Source of the DNA: Glaciozyma antarctica PI12
Lineage: Eukaryota > Basidiomycota > Microbotryomycetes > Kriegeriales > Camptobasidiaceae
Direction: 5' to 3'
DNA: 64,000 bases
Assembly: GCA_002917775.1 (NCBI GenBank)
Contig: KZ627153.1
Location: forward strand, 124,001 to 188,000
Shown: in pieces, positions 9,186-20,393 of the stretch
Layout: each line of letters starts with the position of its first letter
Numbering within the stretch: position 1 is the first letter of the stretch
Made by a program: the position numbers and the translations under genes
Notes under the pieces: model-generated
The model's database searches: none
Told to the model about the DNA's origin: nothing
Seen by the model: only the letters and a program-made list of their open reading frames with translations

Positions 9186-11474
9186 GGTTCCTCGCGGCTC
9201 CACTCTTGCTCTCAGTCCTCCCATACTGCTCCTTATCGTCGTCGTCGCTCATCGTCAGGTCGATGACTGGACCGCTCTGCTGACTGTCGTGAAAGCAGCG
9301 TGGAGTGAGCGAAGGAGAGCGAGTACGCACAGACGCGACGTTGGAGTCGTGCGCTTGGATGGTAGCGGCCGCCTGTCAAGCTCAACCGTCAACAGCGGAG
9401 ATTAAAAGCTCGGCGAGGAACGAACCTTCTCCTCGCGATCCTTGTTATCGGCCAAGTCTTTGAGAACTCGAGCCGAGTACAGCTTGGTGCGGTCGAGGCC
9501 GTGCTAAGCGTGTGCGTAATTAGCTCAGTGAGGAAGAGGGAGAGAGGAGGACTCACTCGTTCGGCAAGGGCGAGATGTCGCTCAACGGCGCCATAGTAGT
9601 GCGACTTCACCGCACCGGCTGTCTTGACGACGCCCGTGCCACGCTGCGTGTTGTTGTTGGTGAGAGCGGTAGCGAGGAGGGGCCAGTTGATCGGCCCGGG
9701 ATGGTCGATGATCCACCTGCAGAAAAGGGCGGGGGTTAGCGAGGAAGGGAACTCAAAAACGAGGAAGGAGCTCACTCGTTGAAGCACTGGCACTCAGACT
9801 CGTCCCACGAACGGCTCTTCACGTATGTGGAGGGGTCGTTGAGGCCAAATGCAACGACGGCGATCTCCAGCTCTCGAAGAAATCCTGACTCAGAGCTCTC
9901 ATACATCTTGCGAGTCCCACCTTTGGGGAGCGACCGACGCCTGAGCTCGAGGACTGTATGTGTCGCGAGGTTAGGACCGTTGAACGATGACACAAAGGGG
10001 ACAGCGCACAGACCGCACGGAACAAGTCCCTCCAGGGAGTCCTCCCGTTCTTGCCGTCATTCGAAACGGGTCCGAGACGCTCGTACCGGTTGAACTGCAT
10101 CAGATCGAGAACGCTGTCGCGGAGGCCGCGGTTCTGCGGTCACAAATGATCACGATCAAGGTCGGTTTCCAAGCAGAAAGGGGGAGACGACCAACGCACC
10201 TCAACAATCTCATAGAACACTTGCACGAAGGCGGGAGCGGTGGTGTCGAAAGCGATCTTGATGTTGTTGGACACGAAGCGCTTCGAGAACAGCTCCGACG
10301 GAGAGTCGGCGGCGGCAACAGCGGTTTTCAGATCCGTGGTCGAGTGGATTATCCAATGTTCTGGAAGAGGGGAGGAGCTTCATCAGCGTCGAAAGCAGAG
10401 CTCGTAGCGAGGCAACTGACCGGTGAGTGCGAGCAGAATACGTGCATCCGGATCAAAATTCTTGTCGTTGTCGTACAGAGCGGCGGACTGTGAAACCTTG
10501 CTGAACTCGACGCCGTTGAGCTGTGTGCGAGGCTCGTCAGTCACTTTTTCGGTGGGAAAAGAACGAAGCGAGCTACCTTTGAAACTGCCTGCCAGATCAC
10601 CTGCGCGATCTCGCGTTCTACGTCGGTAAAGCGGCCTCCAGGAACTGCGAGACAATGTCAGCTACACGTGACGGAGCTCGTTTCTGGTATAGTACCCATT
10701 CGCAAATCGCGCTGCCTGTAAAAGTACGCTCCATCAGTGAGTGCCGTCAAAAATAACCTCGAACGCACCTTTCGTAAGCTTCGATCGCAGTCGTCTTGCG
10801 CTCCATGGGGGAGATCGTCGTGCCCTTTGTGTGGGTGCGAAAAGCGATGAGCTGACCCGGATGTGTAGCGGCGAGTTCATTCCAATCTAGGAGAAGTCAG
10901 TTTCGAGGAGGCGATGTGGTGGAATGCTGACTGACACGGCTGCTTCTGGATGTAGAGGGCGAGCTGATGGGTTCCGATGATGTAGAAAGAGACCATCTTG
11001 TCACTGAGGAGCTTCTTTCCGCTGAGGTCGCCCCAGGCATCGCTGACGAGACCGTCGGGGAAGCGGCCCAACTTGCGCTGAAGGGTGGTGATGGCGACCA
11101 AGGCGCGGCCGAGGGCTTCAGTCCGGGGTTTTGGCACTGCGGAATCGACCTTGAGTCAGAGCAGCACCGGCGAGGGAGAAGCAACTTACTCGCGAGAAGA
11201 AGGTTGGTGACTGCGGAAAGGAGTCAGCTCGATCTCAGCCAGAACGGAGAGAGCGGAGAGCAGGAGGGGAGCACACTCGATACTCACGGTAGGAGAGACG
11301 ATGGGAAGACGCGGGTTGAGGTGCCGTGTCGAGAGTGAGGGAGGAAGGAAAGAGAGAGGAGCACCGCCGAGTTGAACTTGGGGTCGCGCTCAGACCTCTT
11401 CCCGTGGTCCTCCCCGCATCGCACTCGTTGTGAAGGAGATTGGCTTCCTGGAAGAAGGTGGAAGGAGAGTGCAA
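9121..11474 (-). CDS. Unassigned multi-exon protein
   Basis: At least ten exons can be strung together on the minus strand with clean GTGAGT/GTGCGT donors and CAG acceptors. Segments in order include EANLLHNECDAGRTTGRG, LLLAMPKPRTEALGRALVAI, DKMVSFYIIGTHQLALYIQK, DWNELAATHPGQLIAFRTHT, VPGGRFTDVEREIAQVIWQA and HWIIHSTTDLKTAVAAADSP. These are followed by NRGLRDSVLDLMQFNRYERL, WIIDHPGPINWPLLATALTN and an acidic end with DLTMSDDDD. The true start is not settled; the upper limit given is the earliest plausible exon. I do not recognise the family. It is convergent with the unassigned gene at 6640-8682, and both lie between conserved genes. Confidence 0.5.
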
Positions 11475-11723
11475 GTCAGGGAGCTCGAGGAACGCAGGCG
11501 AAGGAAATAGGGCAAAGCGAGCAAAGCTGGGAGGCTGAGCTGAGGCACCGACATTCGCATTGGCGGGGGGCAGCGACGGGGCTCACACAAGCAGATCTAA
11601 GTGACGCAGTTGGGAAGCGAAGTTACTGACTGGGAGTTCAGTCAAAAAGAACGAACGGCGCAGGAACCCATCGACGCCAACCAATCCCCTCTCTACTCCA
11701 ATTACAACACCTCGCCACCGACA

Positions 11724-12870
11724 CTACTTCCTCCCCAACCTCTTGGGCCCCAGCAGCTCCTTGACATAAGATAGTAACTCCCTCGTCTGTAAACTCGATC
11801 AGCACCATCTCACCACGAGAACCGAGCGACTCACCCCCAGCTTCTTCGCTTCTCCCTTGAGAAACACCGCCGACGCCTCGCTCCCTTTCCGCTGCCTCTG
11901 CAGCAACGTATCCACCCTGCTCTCCCATCCCGCTCGTCCCGTCGCTCCCGCATCCACATACGGACAGAACGACTGATGCTGCCCCAACACGTCAAACGCC
12001 TTCGTCCCGTCATCGGACGGCAGGAACGACTCGGCGTAGACCTGCCGCACGCACATCGTGCACGCCAGCACTGGATCCGCGCGCGTTCCTCCCCTCGTCC
12101 ACCCGCACAGAACCAACGCCGTCGCCGTCCTCCCCGCTCCCAGCACCTCCCTCACGCGCTCCAGATCCCCCTTCTCCACTGGCTGCACGACCCTCAGCTC
12201 CTCCCAGCCGCACTCCTTCATCTCCTCCACTCTCCCCTTGAGCTCCTCCACAAGCTTCCCCCTCCCGACCCCCTCCAGCCGATACAAGCTCCTCGCACAC
12301 CCTCTCATCCTCCACGGACATGTCCCCTCGTGCCCACTCCGCAGTAGCTCCTCGTACCGCGCCCTCAGCCTCTCCCCTCCCGCACTCTTCCATCCTTCCT
12401 CTGGCGGCAGTAGTACTACTCCGGCAGCGCAGGAGACGCACTCTAGTCGTTCTCGAGGAGGGGCGACGTTCGACCAGCCGAGGAGAGCACAGGAGAGCGG
12501 GGAGAGGGAGGGCGGCTTGGGTGAGAATGTAGTGAGGCGGTAGGTGGCGAGTCGGGAGAGGAGGGCGGGGAGGGAGAGGGGGAGGTACGCGGGTGATGGT
12601 GTCGTGGCGGCTGGAGGAGGGGGGAGGAGGGAAGCGAGGGCTGGGGTAGAGAGGCTGCGCGGACGTCAGCAACACCTTCCTGGATAGCGCGCGGAGAACC
12701 TACGTCGTTCGGGCCTTCTTGCGCGGTGCTGGGAGAGGCGCACGAAGTGCTTCGTCAAAGGCGGAGATGGTGTCGGTGAGCTTGCGTTTCGTGAGAGCTG
12801 CAGAGGCGGGAAGAGCTGGGGATAGTTCGCTGGTGCTGGGTTGCGGTTCAGCCTGAGCTAAACCTGCCAT
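11724..12870 (-). CDS. NIPA/Rsm1-type C3HC zinc-finger protein
   Basis: Three exons join in phase: 12704-12870, 11835-12654 and 11724-11786 (349 codons with stop). The N-terminus is KRKLTDTISAFDEALRAP. The first zinc-binding block has LLGWSNV, LECVSCAAG and HEGTCPWRMRGC, the C-x2-C...H-x3-CPW pattern of C3HC fingers. A second block has VLACTMCVRQV, FDVLGQHQSFCPYV and a GWE motif, as in NIPA (ZC3HC1) and fission-yeast Rsm1. Family members act at the nuclear pore/basket, in mRNA export, or as F-box-type adaptors. The C-terminus (KELLGPKRLGRK) lies in the last small exon. The start codon is shared with a compact divergent promoter facing the DnaJ gene. Confidence 0.8.
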
Positions 12871-13131
12871 CGAGAGCTGCGAGTGAGCCTGAGATGGAGG
12901 AGGGGAAGAGGTTGAGAGGATGCTCGGCGAGTTGTTGGCCTCTTGCTTCTCCACCTCCCACCTCGAACTCAGGACGCGCCTCGAACAGTGAGTCATACTG
13001 AAGCTCTGCCAGAGAGGCCGCAAGCTAACTCGCCCAGTCACCAGCTCACCACAGCTCACAGCAAGCGCGACCTCGTCTCCGAATCCCTCTCCGAACCGAC
13101 CCACAGCTCTCTTCCAACACAGCAACTCGGC
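12871..13131. promoter_or_regulatory. Divergent promoter of the Rsm1-like and DnaJ genes
   Basis: Only 261 bp separate the two start codons, so both promoters must lie here or within the first exons. No defined factor site was recognised. Confidence 0.4.
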
Positions 13132-14832
13132 ATGGTAGTCGAGACGGAGCTATATGATATCTTGGGTACACACTGCCACCACCGCCAGGCACACAGCAGC
13201 TAACCTGGCCACGCACGAACAGAGGTCACCTGCACCGTGCACCGTACGCTCTCGCCATCACCTCCCAGCTCGCGCCCCAGCTCACACTGCACAACGTAGG
13301 AAACCGAGCTCAAGAAATCGTATCGTCGCCTCTGCCTCATCTACCACCCCGACAAGCAGGCCTCCTCGGACTCGCCCGCCGATTCGACCAAGTTCCAGTC
13401 GATCCAAGCCGCGTACGAAATCCTCTCGGACCCAGAAGCTCGGAAGAACTACGATCGGTACGGCAAGTCTAGCGGGCGAGGAGGAGGGGGAGGAGGAGCC
13501 GGGATGGACGACGACTTTATGGACGACATCTTTGCGAGCATGTTTGCGGGAGCGGGGGGAAGCTTCAATCCGGGAGGAGGAGGGAGGGGGAGACCGCAGC
13601 CAAAGCGGCAGACGAGGCCGAGCGTAGTCGAGTACCCCGTCACGCTCGAGGAGCTGTTCGTCGGCAAGGAGAAGAACGTCGAGGTGCAGCGACAGCGGAC
13701 TTGCGGGACTTGCAAGGGGTGCGTCTCTCGCGGGCTTGGAGTGGGAAGGAGCTAACGGCACTGGATACGACAGGAGCGGAGCAAAGCCTCGAACGAAGCC
13801 ACGTCCCTGCAACAAGTGTCAAGGCAGCGTGCGTCCTCCCATCTCTCCCTCGCAATCCCGCTAACCTCTCTTACAGGGCGCCGTCTTTGTCCTCCACCGC
13901 CTCGGACCCATGGCTCAGCGAGTTCAAGTCCCCTGTCCGGACTGCGATGGCTCAGGCTCCAAGGTCCGACCTCAAGACGCGTTCGTCCCCTCCTCGCTCT
14001 TCCTCGCTCGTTCCCACTAATCCCTCACACACAGCTGCAAGAAATGCCACGGTTCCCGCACGACAAACGAGAAGAAGCGTCTCGACTTCTTCATCCCGTG
14101 CGGCTCTCTCCCAGGCTCCAAGATCGTCCTCGCCTCGCAAGGCGACGAATCCGTGCGTTCTCTCTCCTCCCTCCTCCTCCTCTCTAACCCAGTCAATCGC
14201 AGCCCGACTCCTCATCCCCAGGCGACCTACATATTCACCTCTCCCTCCTTCCCCATCCAACATTCACCCTCTCCCCCCCTGCAACCCTCCGCACGACCCT
14301 CACCCTCACCGAATCCGAATCCCTCCTCGGTTTCTCCCGCCTCATCCTCGTACACCTCGACGGGCGAGGCTTACGAGTTACGCAGCCTGCGCCGGGAGAG
14401 AAGGGGTGGCAGATGCTCAAGAGTGGGGACGAGGTGGTGATCGAGGGAGAGGGGTGGTGGAAGGGAGGCGTGAGGGGAGATTTGGTGTGCAGGATTGAGG
14501 TGGAGATGCCAGGGGAGGGATGGGCGGCGGGAATGACGAGGGAGCAGGTGCGTTTTCTTGCTGGGGTCGAACGGGAGGGAGCTGACGAGGAACGCAGGTC
14601 GAGATGCTGGAGAAGCTGCTCCCGCCAAAACGCGCCGACGTCGAGAACCCGCTCGAGACGGATGAAGTCGAGCTGTCGACGTATATCCCCGCTTCCGTAC
14701 GTCCTTTCTACCCCCTCTCATCACCGTACTAACCCGCTCTCGCAGGAGCACGAGAGGTCGAACAAGCGCGCGACGGAGGAAGATTCGGACGACGAGGACG
14801 AGCGAAGAGGTCCTCAGTGCGCTCACCAGTAG
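13132..14832 (+). CDS. Class A DnaJ (Hsp40) co-chaperone with CaaX-like end
   Basis: Nine exons can be placed: 13132-13165, 13223-13236, 13300-13718, 13774-13828, 13877-13980, 14035-14152, 14203-14547, 14598-14696 and 14746-14832. The J domain has YRRLCLIYHPDKQ with the HPD triad. A Gly-rich linker follows, then a zinc domain with CGTCKGSG, CNKCQG, CPDCDGSG and CKKCHGS repeats, then a beta-rich C-terminal domain. Class A Hsp40s deliver unfolded clients to Hsp70 and stimulate its ATPase. The second exon is only 14 nt, which makes this gene easy to mis-predict. The protein ends in Cys-Ala-His-Gln, like the farnesylated CASQ end of yeast Ydj1. This suggests membrane association. Confidence 0.88.
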
Positions 14833-15154
14833 ACTCTCCGTCGTTCCCAGCATCTCCTTGTCCACTACGTACCCCCGGAATCGTTCATTAGTCGAGAACC
14901 CAGCTTCGTGCGAATCACAGCTCATACCCATCGGACCTCTCGCTCGCTCGAACCCATCGAAGCTCTCACTCGCTCGACGAAAGATGGTTGTAAATCGAGA
15001 GATGATGCATTTCGGCGAGAGTGTGGGTTGGGGGCTGGGGGGGAATGGTAGCTTCCGAACGAAGGTAAAAGTATAGCAAAGGTGGCGGCGAAAGGCGAAC
15101 AAGAGGATGCGAAAAGAAAGGGGTGTACAAGAAAAGGGTCTCGACGACGGAAGC
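14833..15154. other. Convergent spacer between DnaJ and cyclin B genes
   Basis: This holds the two facing 3' ends. No gene or structured element was recognised. Confidence 0.5.
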
Positions 15155-17461
15155 TCAGACTTCGCGCGGTCCGTCGATGTTGATGTTGTTGCGAGTCCAG
15201 TTGCGGGCAAAGATGCTCGCTTTGAGGAACTCTGCGTTTCACCTCGTCAGTCGCTACGAGAAGGGAGCAAAGGGGGGAACGCACTCTTGTTGGCGTACTT
15301 CTTGTACACAAACTTGTCGTCAAACTCGGGTGCTCCGATCGATTCGAGGAGGAATCCAGCGGGGGTAAGGAGCTGCGCCTCGGTGTAGTTCGAGTAATAG
15401 GTGAAGCTCTCATTCTACTCGCTCGTCAGCTCCCCTCCACCGAAAGAAGAGCGAAAGGGACGCACCCATTCGCCGCCCAGCATCCTCCGAGCAAGGTACA
15501 TGCCCATGGCAGCGATCATGCTCGGCTTGGCCCGCAAGAAGCGATGATCGAGGAGGGTGACCTCCATGAGGAACTTGGAGAGCGTGCGGGTTTGGATGTC
15601 GTAGTCGTCCGCTTTGCTGATGCGGCGTACCCACGAGTAGGGAGAGCAGTACGAGGAGATGTTGAAATCGAGGCTCTGCGGGGGACGTTAGGGCGGCACG
15701 AAGGAGAGGAGGGACGGACGGACCTGGAGGATGATGCGCTCGCCCTTGAGAATCTCGTCGCGCGTGTACCCTCCTTCGGTCATGAAGACAAACTCCTCGA
15801 CGCTGTCACACACTCGTCAGCGTACTCCCCACCACGAAAGAGAGAGCGAACGAACCTAGGCGCCATGATCTCCTCGTACTTGGCCGCGATAAACATGGCC
15901 GTGACGCCTACAAGCTGAAACTTGACGAGACTGACGACGCGGTTCGAGAGGAAGCGGTCAATGATGTTGATCGCGATCCACAGCGTCTCGGGGAGCATGT
16001 GGTAGCGCATGTGGACTTGGAGAAGCCAGTCGATCAGAGTCGTGCGCATCGCCCTGCGTTCGTGCGTTAGTGCGTGTCGGCGACGACGAGCAGGAAGGAA
16101 CGAACCATTCGATCTCGGTCTGATGGTCCATGTAGCGCGGGTTGGGCATCGCCTTCTCCTGCACAGGTTCGTCAGTCAACATTCCAGAAACGAGAGCGAG
16201 AAGGACTCACCTCGAGCTCGGCCATGTACTCGAAGATCTCATCGTTGTACTCGGCCACCATCGTCGGGTCCCAGAAATCGTACGTCTCATCAAACTCGTC
16301 CTTGATCCCCGCGAGCACGAGCTTGCTCTCCTCCTCCTCGGCCTCTCCCATCCACTCCTCGAGTTCCTCGACGTCCCCTCCCAAGATCCTAACCTTGCTC
16401 CCCACCCCGTGGTCACTTTCATCATCGTACTCCTCGTGCCCACGCTTATGACTCTCTTCCTCCGCCTCATCCATCTCCATCCCCGGCTCCTCCTTCCACC
16501 CCTTGACCGCCGGAACGCGCGAAACAGGCCTCGAGGAAGGCTTGGACGAGACAGTGACGCCGGAGGAGGAAGGGTGAGAGTTGATCTTGAGACGGCTGAG
16601 ACCGGTGCCGGTTGACCGAAGGGGGTTGAGGAAAGGGGTTGGAGGATGCGGACTGGGTGCGCGAGCGGGCGGGCTTGGGCGCTGCGAGCGAATCTTTTGA
16701 GGTGCGATCAACAGCGACCTGTGTTAGAACGTCAGTGAGAGCTCAACAGGCGGGGAGGAGGAGGAAGGCAGGGGGAAGGAGAGGAGGAGAGGAGGGGGGA
16801 AGAAAGGGAGGAGGGAGAACGAGCGCGACTCACCCTACCAGCGTTCGACACGTCCCCCAGTGCCCTCCTAGGCGCACCAACCGCCACCACCGCAGAGCCC
16901 TTGTTCGTCACGCCGACGCTGACGCTCGTCGAAGCGAGACTCTTGGACGCCAAACCTGGACGGGCGAGTGCTGTCGTGGGCGCTTTGGCGATGATGCGAG
17001 GGACGGGGACGGCGTGAGGTCCTGCGAGGTTCTCGTCTCCTAGACGGGAGGGAGCGCGGGAGGCGCGGCGGGGACGGGCGAGGGAGGGCTATGGAGAGAA
17101 TGGGTCAGTATTGTTGGGTGATGAGGTGGGGTGGATTGAGAGGGCGGGAGTCGCGCAGATACAGCGGGTGTTGAAAGAATGTGTAGGGAGAGCAGCTGGG
17201 AGGAGGGAGAGGTGGTGGAGAGGCGGTGGGGAGGAGGGATCGCGTGGAGAGCGCCCCTTGAGAAGACCAGTGCCCACGCTCCGCGACGACCGGTGGGATT
17301 CCCACCACCCTTCTAGTATGCCAGCCCTCCCAGTTCCTCGTAGAAGCCTTCCTATCCCACTGGTAGCCTCCGTTGCCCCCCTCCCTCGCCGCGCGAGCAC
17401 GATCACACTCGGATAGACCCGTCACTCGACTAACCTTGAGAGCTCCAGTCGGTTGCGACAT
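15155..17461 (-). CDS. B-type (mitotic) cyclin
   Basis: The ATG at 17461 opens a 27-nt exon (MSQPTGALK), followed by an unusually long intron of about 345 nt to 17089. The N-terminal region carries RRALGDVSN, a destruction box (RxxLxxxxN) for APC/C-driven proteolysis, and an acidic, disordered part. The cyclin box follows with MRTTLIDWLLQVHMRYHMLP, LWIAINIIDRFLS and VGVTAMFIAAKYEE. The C-terminal cyclin fold has MTEGGYTRDEILKGE, YCSPYSWVRRISKAD and MLGGEWNESFTYYSNY. The product should bind Cdk1 and drive G2/M entry like Cdc13/Clb proteins. The stop is at 15155-15157. About eight exons are seen, all with canonical splice sites. Which B-cyclin subtype it is cannot be told. Confidence 0.9.
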
Positions 17462-17971
17462 GATCTCGACAGTCGATGCGTGGGACTGTATCTCGTGGCT
17501 GAAGTGCTGCGAAGGGCGGTACTGGTCGATGGCGGGCAGAGGTCGACGACAGGGCGAGATGGAGGGTCGGCAAACACTGACGGTGGGGTGAGGGGGCCGA
17601 GGTGAAGGAGAACTCTTTGAGGACGGTTGGGGAGGGACAAGAAGAGTGACGGGGAGTGGACCTGCTGGATGAACGGCGGTACAAAGGGAGGAAGGGAGGA
17701 AGGCGAAGGACTTGAGTCGGCCAAGTTGAGTGATGGAGGGGGGACGAGGTGGGCCAAGCGCGGGAAGGAACTGGGGGGCGGAGGTGGTTGAGCCTAGTCG
17801 AACCTGTTCCTGTTCCTGGCTTTGTTCGATCGACCCAAGAGAGGAGAGATGTAGAAGGAGGAGAAGGAGAGGAGAAAGGGAGAGGGAGAAACAACAACTT
17901 CCTTCCCCTCAAGGTTTCCGCCGAAGCACCTCTCCCGACCACCAACCTCAAGCTGTCCCAGCTTGCTAAGG
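17462..17971. promoter_or_regulatory. Divergent promoter region of cyclin B and MYST genes
   Basis: The two start codons face away from each other across 510 bp. The sequence is purine/pyrimidine-biased with no clear factor site. Confidence 0.35.
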
Positions 17972-20378
17972 ATGCCTCACCGTGCGGCTGTACTGCCGGG
18001 ACGCACCAGCGAGGTCGCGAACGGAGCAGCCGGAGCCAGCGACTTGGTCTCCAACGGTGCGCCAGCACCCAGCTCGAGCTCCAAGAGGCCGCGCGACTCG
18101 ACAACCACAGGCGTACGCCTATCCTGCGCAGCTCTCAGCGCGCGCGTTCTACAGCTAACAACAGCTTCTCTCGCAGCTCCTCAACATCCCTCCTCCCTCC
18201 GCCCACGCTCCTCAGGTCGCTGCTCCACGGCGCATTGAGAGCGTCATCTTCTCAGGCTACGAGATCCAGGCCGCCTTCTCCTCGCCCTATCCGTTCGACG
18301 ACTCTATTGCAGGCGGTGGGGCGAGCGACGGCGAGAAGAAGGCCTTGGCGAGGGAGGGCGGGGGCAGGCTTGCAACCAAGGTGGAGGTCAAGGAGGAGGG
18401 AGGAGGACTGGGGGAGAAGGGCAGGCGCAAGTCTGGGGCAGCTGGGAAGCGGCGGCAGGACGAGAGCGAAAGCTTGAGTCCTGTGCGCCTGGGGGCAGCT
18501 GCCCAGGAGGAGGAGAGCTACGCGATGGACCTGGATGCTGAGGCCTTCGCGTCCTCACCCGCGCCGATGGAACAGGATACGGAGCTCGAATCCACGAGAC
18601 CATTCGACAACTCCGACGCGTCCTCCCCACTCGTCGTCGAAGCAGCCCTCCTCGCCCCCGAACCACCTCCGCCCAAACAACATCCCCTCGCGACCTCCTA
18701 CGACGCGACTTCCGCTCCCTCCATTATCTCCCCACCATCCGCTCCCCTCCCATCGACCTTCACCTCCGCATCGCCCTCTCTCACCCCGCAATCCCCTCTC
18801 GCCTCCACCAGCGCCGCTCCTCTCGCCCCCCAGTCCTTCCCCATCAGCTCAGGCCCATTCGTCGAGATCCCTGTCCGGGGTAACGGCGGACGGTTCCTTT
18901 CCAAACCCGAAGGCGAGTCCGTCAAGTCGCGTCGGCGTCTCGCAAAAGCTGCAGCGCTGGCGAACCCTACCCCCAGCGCGCCGCAGCCGATGACGGTAAG
19001 GGCGATGCGGGAGAGGGATAGGAAGCTGAGGGAGGAGAGGGATAGGAAAAAGAGAAAAGGAGAGAGTGGGGCAGGCGCATATGACGACGAAGAGGTTGTT
19101 CGTTTGCGAGGGATGCTTCAAGTACATGGTCCAACCGGTCGCGCATGGAGCTCATCAGGTGCGTCTGCGTGCGGGCAGCCTGCGCCGTGGTGCTCGCTAA
19201 CATCGCCATTCGCCTCCGCAGAAGAAGTGCATCGTCGAGAACAGGAGTCCGCCGGGAAGAAAGGTGTATCAGCGAGGTGCACACACGGTATGGGAGATTG
19301 ACGGTGCAGCGGCCAAGGTGAGCTTTCTAGCTTGCAGACTTGCTCACTACGCTGACGCTGGGCTGTAGCTGTACTGCCAGAACTTGTGCCTCTTTGCAAA
19401 GCTCTTTATCGAGCACAAGTACATGTTCTTCGACGTGCGCGATTCGTCTCTGCTTCTCGCAGTAGCCGAGCTGACGCTTTAGTTCTTGACACGCAGGTCG
19501 AAGGCTTCATGTTTTACGTCCTCACCGATGCCAGGCCTTCTTTCGACTACGTTCTTGGCTACTTCTCCAAGGTACGCCGCTCCTCAGTCAAATCGGTTCC
19601 TTCTGACGCCTCACTCTGCAGGAGAAGATCTCATACGACGACTACAACCTCGCCTGCATCGTCATCTTCCCTCCCTACCAGAAGAAGGGCTACGGAACTC
19701 TCCTCATTGAATTCAGTACGTCCCTCCCACTCCTCCCACGCGTTCTCTCTAACACTTCGCGTAGGCTACGAACTCTCTCGTCGCACTTCCACCTCTCCCG
19801 GTACTCCCGAACGCCCTCTCTCCGACCTCGGCCTAAAGGGCTACCTCGCATTCTGGACCGGCGTCCTCGTTCGCTACTTCCGCGCCGTCTTCGAGCTCCG
19901 CGGCGAGCCGCCCTCTCTCGAAATCCCGTCCACCGTCGTCGAACCCGAGGACGAGGGAGAAGGACGTCGGAAGCGGAACCGTGGCTCACGAGGCTGGGAC
20001 GGCGAGCTCGCTGCTGCCTCGACGGCTTCGACGGGATCGACGGCTTTCACGCTTCGTCGGAACTCGCAGGGACAGGCATCGACGGCGTTGTTCCCTCGTA
20101 CGAAGCGGCAGGAAGCGAAAGCGCTCGCAGGACATCACTTTTCGTTCCCGACGTCGTTGGCCGACATTGCCGATGCGACCAACTTGCGGCCGGACGACGT
20201 GGCGTTTGCGATGGTCGAATCGGGGTTGGCGCAGTGGAGGAGGAAGGTTAGAGGGGAGGAGGATGAGGATGATGAGCTGGAAGAGCTGGTCATCACGTCC
20301 GAGCTGGTGGAGGAGGTGGCGGGGCGAGCAAAGGTTCGCAAGGCGGCGTATCTGGAGATGGCGCATGTTCTGTTGTGA
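17972..20378 (+). CDS. MYST-family lysine acetyltransferase
   Basis: Exon 1 is 17972-18112. Later exons include 18177-18995, 19075-19158 and 19222-19317, then several more to the TGA at 20376. A long disordered Ser/Pro-rich N-terminal part is followed by a perfect MYST C2HC finger, C-x2-C-x12-H-x3-C ([11 protein letters not shown] ... HQKKC). The catalytic core has [44 protein letters not shown] and [18 protein letters not shown] with the Q-x2-G-x-G acetyl-CoA loop and catalytic Cys. LSDLG with the downstream acidic site follows. An insert of about 100 residues interrupts the core before [20 protein letters not shown]. The enzyme should acetylate histones. The subclass (Sas2-, Sas3- or Esa1-like) is not settled; no chromodomain is seen. 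Confidence 0.88.
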
Positions 20379-20393
20379 CAATGCACGCTTGTT

